Below are positions 1-5,204 of a stretch of DNA of 5,204 bases, piece by piece (positions within the stretch are counted from its first letter, which is position 1; each line of letters begins with the position of its first letter). The notes beneath the pieces were generated by a model. That model did not search any database. It saw only the letters and a list, made by a program, of their open reading frames with translations, and was not told where the DNA came from. Position numbers and translations under genes: made by a program. This stretch comes from CAVTZP01 sp964456815 (GTDB taxonomy: Bacteria; Chloroflexota; Dehalococcoidia; Dehalococcoidales; BS750m-G39): positions 1 to 5,204 of the forward strand of contig CAYWCO010000077.1 of the NCBI GenBank assembly GCA_964456815.1, read 5' to 3'.

Positions 1-60
1 AAATTAGCCTTGGCTTAAGCCCATTTTCTCACTTATCGGTCAGTTGCTAGCTAATCATAC

Positions 61-76
61 TATAATTAATTATACT
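61..76 (+). promoter_or_regulatory. Candidate -10 elements upstream of obg
   Basis: The 120 bases before obg are strongly AT-rich from about 50 to 110, in contrast to the GC-rich coding DNA. A perfect TATAAT lies at 61-66 and a TATACT at 71-76. Neither has a convincing -35 box at 16-18 bp; the nearest is TTGCTA at 44-49, which is 11 bp before the first and 21 bp before the second. A further TATAAT at 101-106 would give an almost leaderless transcript. A promoter for the obg-nadD pair in this stretch is likely, but the exact box is uncertain. Confidence 0.4.
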
Positions 77-120
77 GAATATATAACCTAAGAAGAGGAT
101 TATAATTACAGGTTGTTAAC

Positions 121-1167
121 ATGTTTGATAAGGTAGGAATAGTGGTAAGGGCAGGGGACGGCGGTGATGGGATGGTAAGCTTCCGGCGGGAGAAGTTCGT
201 TCCCTTCGGTGGTCCTGACGGTGGCGATGGTGGTAATGGTGGTGATGCGGTTGTTGTCGCCGACCCGGCGGTTACCAGTTTTAAAGTTCTGGCAAGAAAA
301 AGAAACTACCGGGCGGCTGATGGTGGGAAGGGGAGGAGTAAAAAGAGGCATGGCTGGAATGGGGAGGACCTGAGGTTAGCCGTGCCCGTGGGGACGGTGG
401 TCTCGTATAAGTCGCAGATAGGGGACGATTCCATTATTGCTGACCTTGAGCAGCCCGGCCAGCAGGTTGTGGCGGCTAAAGGGGGGAAGGGCGGCTTCGG
501 CAACACCCACTTTGCCACCTCAACCAACCAGGCGCCGCAGGTTGCCCAGGAAGGGGAGGAGGGCGAGGAGAATTCCATAATACTGGAGCTAAAGCTCATC
601 GCCGATGTCGGGCTTATCGGCTATCCTAACGTCGGCAAGTCAACCCTGCTGGCGGCGGTTTCGGCGGCTAAACCCAAGATAGCCAGCTACCCCTTCACCA
701 CCCGCGAGCCCATCTTGGGTGTGGTTGAGGTCGGGAGGCTGAGCTTTGTCCTGGCCGAGATTCCGGGGCTGATAGACGGCGCCCACCTGGGGCGGGGTCT
801 GGGGCACGATTTCCTGCGCCATATTATGCGGACCCAGGTGCTCATCCACCTGGTAGATGGCAGCTCATCGTCCCCGATTGATGATATGATAGGGGTAAAT
901 AACGAGCTTAGCCTGTTTGACTCGTCTCTGGCTAAAAAGCCGCAGCTGGTGGCGGTGAATAAGATTGATTTGCCCCAGGTCAGGGAGCGACTGGCCGAGA
1001 TAAAGGAGAGCTTTAGCGCCGCCGGAGCGAAAGCCCTCTTTGCTTCCGCAGCTACCGGCGAGGGGATTCCTGAGCTTGCGGCTCAGGCTATAAAGTTACT
1101 TCAGTCGGCGGCTAAACCTGAGGCGGCTAAGATAAAGAAGGTCTTCCGCCCCCAGCCCCGGCTTTAA
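121..1167 (+). CDS. obg: Obg/CgtA-family GTPase, short form without C-terminal OCT domain
   Basis: Obg is an essential GTPase that binds the large ribosomal subunit and acts in late 50S assembly and in (p)ppGpp-linked growth control. The 348-residue product begins with the glycine-rich Obg fold (about residues 1-158, with FRREKFVPFGGPDGGDGG and GGKGGFGNTHFATSTNQAP). The G domain follows: G1 GYPNVGKS at 167-174, switch I YPFTT at 190-194, G3-like EIPG at 213-216, G4 NKID at 280-283 and G5 SAA at 309-311. Two points are odd. The G3 Asp is Glu213. The protein also stops at VFRPQPRL, where many Gram-positive and Chloroflexota homologues continue into an OCT domain. The ATG at 121 is forced, because an in-frame TAA lies at 103-105 with no start codon between, and MFDKVGI is a typical Obg N-terminus. 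The Shine-Dalgarno site is weak: AGG at 110-112, or a purine run at 91-99 that is too far away. nadD follows after 21 bp, so the two are probably cotranscribed. Confidence 0.96.
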   Translation: MFDKVGIVVRAGDGGDGMVSFRREKFVPFGGPDGGDGGNGGDAVVVADPAVTSFKVLARKRNYRAADGGKGRSKKRHGWNGEDLRLAVPVGTVVSYKSQIGDDSIIADLEQPGQQVVAAKGGKGGFGNTHFATSTNQAPQVAQEGEEGEENSIILELKLIADVGLIGYPNVGKSTLLAAVSAAKPKIASYPFTTREPILGVVEVGRLSFVLAEIPGLIDGAHLGRGLGHDFLRHIMRTQVLIHLVDGSSSSPIDDMIGVNNELSLFDSSLAKKPQLVAVNKIDLPQVRERLAEIKESFSAAGAKALFASAATGEGIPELAAQAIKLLQSAAKPEAAKIKKVFRPQPRL

Positions 1168-1174
1168 TCAAGTT

Positions 1175-1179
1175 AGGAG
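1175..1179 (+). promoter_or_regulatory. Ribosome binding site of nadD
   Basis: AGGAG lies 9 bases before the nadD ATG at 1189, in the 21-bp gap after obg. It is the only textbook Shine-Dalgarno site among the four genes. It fixes the nadD start and supports translation of nadD from an obg-nadD message. Confidence 0.8.
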
Positions 1180-1188
1180 CGATAGTAA

Positions 1189-1800
1189 ATGAAGATTGGC
1201 GTGCTGGGGGGAACATTTGACCCCATTCATATCGGGCACCTTCTGGTGGCGGGGGAGGTAACCGCCGGCTTAAACCTGAGCCAGGTTATCTTTATGCCCG
1301 CCGGTCAGCCCTGGCTGAAGGGAGACAATCTCGTTTCGGCGGCGGAGCACCGTCTGGAGATGGTGCGCCTTGCCATTAACAGTAAGGATAATTTCAAGCT
1401 GTCCACCATGGAAATAGATAGAGCTGGCCCGACCTACACCGTTGATACCATGGCCGAGCTTAGCCGCCAGCTTGGCGCGGAGGATGAGCTATTCTTTATT
1501 TTGGGCTGGGATAACCTGACCCAGCTCCCTCAGTGGCATGAGCCGTCGCGGCTGATAAAACTTTGTCGGCTGGTGGCTGTCCCCAGGGTGGACTACCCCC
1601 CTCCCGACCTTGCCTCCCTTGAAGGCGCTGTCCCCGGCCTATCCGAGGGGGTTATCCTGCTTGAAAAGCCGCGCATAGACATTAATGCCTCGGAAATCAG
1701 GCAGCGGGTTAGGGATGGCTTGTCTATTAATAACCTCGTCCCCGGGGCGGTGGAGGGGTATATAAAAGAGCACGGGCTTTATGTGAGAGAGCAGGGTTAG
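1189..1800 (+). CDS. nadD: Nicotinate-nucleotide adenylyltransferase
   Basis: NadD transfers AMP from ATP to nicotinate mononucleotide, giving deamido-NAD, the step before NAD synthetase in cytosolic NAD synthesis. The 203-residue product is of usual family length and is a single Rossmann-like nucleotidyltransferase domain. It opens with the signature GGTFDPIHIGHL (residues 7-18), whose two histidines (14 and 17) bind the ATP phosphates. It also has PAGQPWLK (38-45), PTYTVDTM (81-88), the substrate-loop segment ILGWDNLTQLPQW (104-116) and a closing INASEIRQRV (165-174), a variant of the ISSTxIR motif. A Trp at 107 stands where many homologues have Ala (GAD); the following Asp is kept. The start is set by the AGGAG at 1175-1179. 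The gene sits 21 bp after obg and ends 2 bp from the converging gyrB stop. Obg and NadD are commonly neighbours in bacteria, so the context fits. Confidence 0.95.
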   Translation: MKIGVLGGTFDPIHIGHLLVAGEVTAGLNLSQVIFMPAGQPWLKGDNLVSAAEHRLEMVRLAINSKDNFKLSTMEIDRAGPTYTVDTMAELSRQLGAEDELFFILGWDNLTQLPQWHEPSRLIKLCRLVAVPRVDYPPPDLASLEGAVPGLSEGVILLEKPRIDINASEIRQRVRDGLSINNLVPGAVEGYIKEHGLYVREQG

Positions 1801-1802
1801 GT

Positions 1803-3716
1803 TTAGATATCCAGGTTCTTGACGCTCCTGGCGTGCGCCTGGATGAAGGCTTTTCGGGGCGGGACCTCATCCCCCATCAGGACGTGGAATATGCGGTCGG
1901 CTCTGGCGGCATCATCCACCGATACTTCAAGCAGGGTGCGGCTGGCGGGGTTCATGGTCGTCTCCCAGAGTTGCTCGGCGCTCATCTCTCCAAGACCCTT
2001 ATAGCGCTGGAATTCAGCCTTCTTCTCCTTTAGCTTGGTCAGTGCCTCTTCCTTTTCCTGCTCCGAGTAGACCCATTGCTCGAGCTTGCCCGCCTTAATC
2101 CGGTAGAGGGGCGGCTGGGCAATAAAGAGGTGCTGGTTGTTAATCAGCTCCACCATGTGCCGGTAGAAGAAGGTAAGCAGCAGGGTGCGGATGTGGGAGC
2201 CATCGACGTCGGCGTCGGTCATCAGGATGACGCGGTGGTAGCGGAGCCTTGATAGGCCAAGCTCCTCGTCGATGCCTGTCCCCAGGGCGGTAATAATAGC
2301 GCGGATTTCTTCGTGGGAAAGCATCTTATCCGGCGGCGCCTTTTCCACATTGAGTATTTTCCCGCGCAGGGGCAGGATAGCCTGGAAGCGGCGGTTCCTT
2401 CCCTGCTTGGCTGAGCCCCCGGCTGAGTCTCCCTCCACGATGAATAATTCACACAGGGAGGGGTCTTTCTCCGAGCAGTCAGCCAGTTTCCCGGGCAGGG
2501 TGGCGGTCTCAAGGCTCCCCCGCTTGACGATCAAATCTCTAGCCTTGCGGGCAGCCTCTCTGCCCTTGGCAGCAAGCAGGCACTTTTCCATAATTTTTTT
2601 GGCGTCATCGGGGTGCTCCTCGAAGTAGAGAGCCAGGCCTTCACTCACCACGCCCTCCACGTTGCTCTTTACATCGGGGTTGCCCAGCTTGGTCTTGGTC
2701 TGCCCCTCAAACTGGGGCTCGGCGAGCTTGACGCTGATTACGGCGGTAAGACCCTCTCTGACATCCTCCCCGATTAAATTTGGCTCATCCTCCTTCAGCA
2801 GCTTGTTCTTACGGGCGTAGTCGTTAAGGACGCGGGTCAGTGCCGAGCGGAAGCCGGTAAGGTGGGTGCCGCCGTCTATGGTATTAACGCAGTTGGCGAA
2901 GCTGAAGGTGGACTCGGCAAAGCCGTCGTTGTATTGAAGGGCAGCCTCCACCACCGTGCTGTTCACCGTATTGGAGATGTGAATAGGACGGTGGTGGCGG
3001 ACGAGCCGGTTTCGGTTAAGGTGGCGCACGAAGCCGGAGATACCGCCCTCAAAATAAAAGGTCTTCTCCCGGTCTCTCCTTTCATCCCTGATGCATATCT
3101 CAAGCCCCTGGTTGAGATATGCTAGCTCCCGCAGGTGCTCGCTTATGGTGTTGAAATCATATTCAGCCTTACCGAATATCTTCTCATCGGGGAGAAAGGT
3201 GATGATGGTGCCGGTATCGCTGGCCTTCCCAATTACCTCCACCGCCCCCTCGGGTATGCCCCGCTTATATTCCTGCTGGTGGATTTTGCCATCGCGCTTG
3301 ACGTTAACCTTGAGCCACGAGGAAAGGGCGTTTACCGCTGAGGCACCCACCCCGTGCAAGCCGCCCGACACCATATAGGTATGGCCGCCGAATTTCGCCC
3401 CGGCGTGGAGTGTGGTCATCACCGTTTCCAGGGCTGACATCTTGGTGGCGGGGTGAACGCCTACCGGAATGCCGCGCCCGTTATCCTCAACCCTTACCGT
3501 GTTGTCCTTGCTGAGGGTAACCCAGATTTTGTCGCAGCAGCCAGCCATAGCCTCATCAATGCTGTTGTAGGTGATTTCATATACCAGATGGTGCAGCCCT
3601 CGCTGGTCAGTGCTGCCGATGTACATACCGGGGCGGCGGCGTATTGCCTCCCGCCCCTCTAGGACCTGGATATCCTCTGCCCTGTATTTGTTATTTACTG
3701 ACTTATCCTGTGCCAT
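1803..3716 (-). CDS. gyrB: DNA gyrase subunit B (ATPase and TOPRIM subunit)
   Basis: GyrB pairs with GyrA to form the A2B2 gyrase that uses ATP to add negative supercoils. The 637 residues match the short type, without the roughly 170-residue insertion of E. coli GyrB. The GHKL ATPase domain (about 1-225) has catalytic Glu47 and Mg-binding Asn51, adenine-binding Asp78 in EDNGRGIP, and SGGLHGVG at 117-124. The transducer domain (to about 400) has the gamma-phosphate-sensing QTK at 339-341. The TOPRIM domain has catalytic Glu428 in EGDSAGGSAKQGRNR and the metal site DADVD at 501-505. The tail carries YKGLGEM and a typical C-terminus. QTK and TOPRIM wording (EGDSAGG, not the ParE form) favour gyrase over topoisomerase IV, although ParE cannot be fully excluded without gyrA nearby. 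Two positions are unusual: Tyr50 replaces the usual Asp beside Asn51, and Met115 replaces the Lys of YKVSGG. The start at 3716 is limited by an in-frame TGA 10-12 bases upstream, and the Shine-Dalgarno site is weak. Confidence 0.95.
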   Translation of the reverse strand: MAQDKSVNNKYRAEDIQVLEGREAIRRRPGMYIGSTDQRGLHHLVYEITYNSIDEAMAGCCDKIWVTLSKDNTVRVEDNGRGIPVGVHPATKMSALETVMTTLHAGAKFGGHTYMVSGGLHGVGASAVNALSSWLKVNVKRDGKIHQQEYKRGIPEGAVEVIGKASDTGTIITFLPDEKIFGKAEYDFNTISEHLRELAYLNQGLEICIRDERRDREKTFYFEGGISGFVRHLNRNRLVRHHRPIHISNTVNSTVVEAALQYNDGFAESTFSFANCVNTIDGGTHLTGFRSALTRVLNDYARKNKLLKEDEPNLIGEDVREGLTAVISVKLAEPQFEGQTKTKLGNPDVKSNVEGVVSEGLALYFEEHPDDAKKIMEKCLLAAKGREAARKARDLIVKRGSLETATLPGKLADCSEKDPSLCELFIVEGDSAGGSAKQGRNRRFQAILPLRGKILNVEKAPPDKMLSHEEIRAIITALGTGIDEELGLSRLRYHRVILMTDADVDGSHIRTLLLTFFYRHMVELINNQHLFIAQPPLYRIKAGKLEQWVYSEQEKEEALTKLKEKKAEFQRYKGLGEMSAEQLWETTMNPASRTLLEVSVDDAARADRIFHVLMGDEVPPRKAFIQAHARSVKNLDI

Positions 3717-3729
3717 AAGCGTGCTTCAT
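3703..3729 (-). other. Possible 8-codon upstream ORF overlapping the gyrB start
   Basis: An ATG at 3727-3729 on the minus strand opens a frame reading MKHAYGTG before a TAA at 3703-3705. It is out of frame with gyrB and overlaps its first codons. GGGA lies directly against this ATG, so there is no properly spaced ribosome binding site. It could affect initiation at gyrB, but it may also be chance. No function is claimed. Confidence 0.2.
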
Positions 3730-3850
3730 TCCCGGCTAGTGGTGAGGTGATAAACGATTGGTGGGGATATTAATACCCGAGTAGCTTCTGCCTATAAGAG
3801 AAGAGGCTACCCACCTGGAGACGATTTCAAATGATAGTAAGGCAGCCATT
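3717..3850 (-). promoter_or_regulatory. Probable gyrB 5' leader
   Basis: If the extended -10 promoter at 3857-3885 is used, transcription would start near 3850 and give a leader of about 134 nucleotides before the gyrB ATG. The stretch contains nested inverted repeats (3760-3815), a TATTAATA palindrome (3768-3775) and no U-run after the main hairpin, so nothing here looks like an intrinsic terminator for hisS. There is no recognised riboswitch. The leader length depends on an inferred start site. Confidence 0.35.
3760..3815 (-). repeat. Nested inverted repeats in the hisS-gyrB gap
   Basis: On the plus strand GGTGGG at 3760-3765 is matched by CCCACC at 3810-3815. Inside it GTAGCTTCT at 3781-3789 pairs with AGAGGCTAC at 3802-3810 with one non-Watson-Crick position, leaving a 12-base loop. 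The two stems share only the base at 3810. In the minus-strand (gyrB leader) RNA the outer GGUGGG/CCCACC helix could stack on the UAGC/GCUA helix, with an asymmetric bulge holding the AT-rich palindrome at 3768-3775. This could be an RNA leader structure or a protein-binding site. Confidence 0.45.
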
Positions 3851-3856
3851 TATATC

Positions 3857-3885
3857 ATTATAGCATAATTTAGCTATGAGGTGAA
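3857..3885 (-). promoter_or_regulatory. Candidate gyrB promoter (extended -10) overlapping the end of hisS
   Basis: On the minus strand a perfect TATAAT (plus 3857-3862) is preceded by TG and one base, making an extended -10. A TTCACC -35-like box (4 of 6 matches, plus 3880-3885) lies 17 bp upstream. The hisS stop codon lies in the spacer and the -35 box lies inside the last hisS codons. This is the best housekeeping-sigma promoter in the window and would let gyrB be expressed independently of hisS. Confidence 0.55.
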
Positions 3886-5138
3886 GCTGAAACCAGGTGT
3901 CCCACCAGCTCTTTTACCGGCACAGTCTTCTGCTCGGCGCTGGTCATATCGCGCAGTATCACCGTCCCCACCTTTAGCTCCTCCTCCCCGATAATTACCG
4001 CAAAGTGAGCGCCGAGGTTATTTGCCTGCCTCAGTTGCGCCTTGAGGCTCTTACTGCCCAGGGCCTCGGTTACCCCGATGCCCGCCTGCCTCAGCGCCGA
4101 TGCCAGCTTTATCGCCTCCTCCCTGGCTTCATCACCGAGATAGGCAATAAATACCTGGGGCTTGGGCAGGGGTGGGACGGCGACATTTTGCTTCTTTAGG
4201 TTCAGTATTATCCGCTCAATACCGGCGGCAAAGCCGATAGCCGGCGTCGGTTTACCCCCCAGCTCCTCAATCAGCTCGTCATATCGCCCGCCACCTATAA
4301 TGGTGCTCTGGGCGCCCCCACCCTCGGGCTGGATTTCAAATACCGTCCTGGTGTAGTAGTCCAGCCCCCGCACCAGGTGGTGGTTTACGGCGTAGGGGAG
4401 GCTAAGCAGTTCCAGATACCTCTTCAGCCGGCGGAAGTGCTCAGCGCATTCCGGGCAGAGGAAGTCAATCGTTTTGGGGGCGGAGCCGGCTACCTTCCGG
4501 CAGGAGGGCTTTTTACAATCAAGCAGACGGAGCGGGTTTTTCTTCAGCCTGGTCTTGCATTCGGGGCAGAGGTCTTGGGCATGACCTGCGTAGTGAGCCT
4601 TGAGCGCCGCCACATATTTGGGGCGGCATTTTTTACAGCCGATGCTGTTTAGCTGGAGTGATAGACGCTGCAGCTTTACCGAGAGCAGGAACTGCCATGC
4701 CATATCGATAATTTCGGCGTCAAGGGCGGGGTCGCCGTCGCCGATAGCCTCATAGCCGAACTGGTAGTGCTGACGGTATCTTCCCGCCTGGGGTCTTTCG
4801 TATCTGAAGATGGAGGCAATATAGTAAAGCTTTACCGGCTGGGGGAGGTTGTAAAGTCCGTGCTCCAGATAGGCTCGGCATACCGGCGCCGTGCCCTCCG
4901 GTCTCAGGGTCAGCTGGTTACCCCCCCTGTCCTCAAAGGTGTACATTTCCTTGGTGACAATGTCGGTATCCTCCCCGACGCTGCGGGCAAAAAGCCCGGT
5001 GTCCTCAAAGAGCGGCCCGTCAAGGCGCTCATAGCCGTAGAGCTGAGCCATTTCAGCCACCTTCTGCTCTATGTAGCGCCAGTAGGCTTGCTCTTGGGGT
5101 AGGATGTCTGAGGTCCCGCGCGGTGCCCGATATAACAT
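3870..5138 (-). CDS. hisS: Histidyl-tRNA synthetase with a cysteine-rich insertion
   Basis: HisS is the class II synthetase that charges tRNA-His with histidine in the cytosol. I choose the ATG at 5138 (422 residues, MLYRAPRGTSDILP). The open frame reaches a TTG at 5150, but that adds only four residues, has no ribosome binding site and lies at or before the predicted transcription start; GAG at 5146-5148 suits the ATG. Numbering from that ATG, Glu81 lies in TLRPEGT, motif 2 is FRYERPQAGRYRQ with Arg112, histidine-pocket residues are Gln126 and Glu130, the HisA motif LVRGLDYYTRTVFE has Arg257, and motif 3 is GFAAGIER with Arg309. The anticodon-binding domain runs from about 326 to the end. 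Between motif 2 and HisA lie eight cysteines in four pairs (168/171, 191/194, 208/213, 228/231), likely zinc ligands, as in one known HisRS subgroup. HisZ is unlikely because all catalytic motifs are present. The gene lies 153 bp upstream of gyrB in the same direction. Confidence 0.95.
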   Translation of the reverse strand: MLYRAPRGTSDILPQEQAYWRYIEQKVAEMAQLYGYERLDGPLFEDTGLFARSVGEDTDIVTKEMYTFEDRGGNQLTLRPEGTAPVCRAYLEHGLYNLPQPVKLYYIASIFRYERPQAGRYRQHYQFGYEAIGDGDPALDAEIIDMAWQFLLSVKLQRLSLQLNSIGCKKCRPKYVAALKAHYAGHAQDLCPECKTRLKKNPLRLLDCKKPSCRKVAGSAPKTIDFLCPECAEHFRRLKRYLELLSLPYAVNHHLVRGLDYYTRTVFEIQPEGGGAQSTIIGGGRYDELIEELGGKPTPAIGFAAGIERIILNLKKQNVAVPPLPKPQVFIAYLGDEAREEAIKLASALRQAGIGVTEALGSKSLKAQLRQANNLGAHFAVIIGEEELKVGTVILRDMTSAEQKTVPVKELVGHLVSASPHS

Positions 5139-5154
5139 GGCTTTTCTCAAGGCT

Positions 5155-5184
5155 AGAATACAGTATTAGTACTTGGTTTGTAAA
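5155..5184 (-). promoter_or_regulatory. Candidate hisS promoter
   Basis: On the minus strand TTTACA (plus 5179-5184, 5 of 6 matches to TTGACA) is followed after 18 bp by TATTCT (plus 5155-5160, 4 of 6 matches to TATAAT). The predicted start of transcription is near 5148, only about 10 bases before the ATG at 5138, so the message would have a very short leader. No T-box or other leader is visible in the 66 bases available, and none would fit if this start is right. Confidence 0.45.
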
Positions 5185-5204
5185 GGGATATTTTGTGCCC
5201 GCCC

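Noticed and set aside
12..29. Palindrome GGCTTAAGCC (12-21) followed by a T-rich stretch, as a terminator of an upstream gene
   Set aside because: With a realistic loop the stem is only three base pairs and the T-run is just four bases, so it is too weak to call; the upstream gene is outside the window.
214..250. Tandem-like GGTGG/GATGG triplet repetition in obg
   Set aside because: It encodes the conserved glycine-rich segment of the Obg fold and is not an independent repeat.
664..1118. Recurring GGCGGCTAAACC at about 664 and 1107 as direct repeats
   Set aside because: Both encode Ala-Ala-Lys-Pro in frame and are explained by codon preference; nothing between them suggests recombination.
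2272..2628. 118-codon open frame on the plus strand within gyrB, and similar antisense frames in hisS and obg
   Set aside because: The products have low-complexity, arginine/serine/proline-rich or unrecognisable sequence and lie wholly opposite strongly conserved genes; they are shadows of GC-rich coding DNA.
3781..3810. Hairpin as an intrinsic terminator for hisS
   Set aside because: The minus-strand hairpin is imperfect and is followed by TCGGGT rather than a T-run.
3860..3877. ATAGC/GCTAT inverted repeat across the hisS stop
   Set aside because: The stem is only 5 bp and AT-rich, it has no T-run, and the same bases are better explained by the gyrB promoter.

Overview
The window holds four complete housekeeping genes and no mobile element, CRISPR array, RNA gene or accessory island. 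Protein sequence and gene content suggest a member of the Chloroflexota, most likely Dehalococcoidia. The main clues are an Obg G3 region reading AEIPGLIDGAHLGRGLGHDF and a GyrB of the short (637-residue) type without the E. coli TOPRIM insertion. The taxonomic call rests on remembered similarity and is not the result of a search.

Layout from left to right. Positions 1-120 are an AT-rich leader with -10-like boxes. They precede a plus-strand pair, obg (Obg/CgtA GTPase, 121-1167) and nadD (nicotinate-mononucleotide adenylyltransferase, 1189-1800), which are 21 bp apart and probably one operon. Two bases after nadD lies the stop codon of gyrB (DNA gyrase subunit B, 1803-3716), which runs on the minus strand, so the two blocks converge tail to tail with no room for a terminator between them. 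Upstream of gyrB is a 153-bp gap (3717-3869) holding nested inverted repeats. A good extended -10 promoter for gyrB overlaps the end of hisS. hisS (histidyl-tRNA synthetase, minus strand) follows; its best start is the ATG at 5138, not the upstream TTG at 5150. Its own candidate promoter lies at 5155-5184.

The genes do not form one pathway. They serve ribosome assembly and GTP sensing (Obg), NAD synthesis (NadD), DNA supercoiling (GyrB) and translation (HisS). gyrB is not beside dnaA, dnaN, recF or gyrA here, unlike the common origin-proximal arrangement.

I found no new multi-gene system. The points worth a second look are small: an Obg that ends where an OCT domain would start, a Glu in place of the G3 Asp of Obg, two unusual residues in the ATP site of GyrB (Tyr50 and Met115), and a structured gyrB leader with a tiny overlapping upstream ORF.
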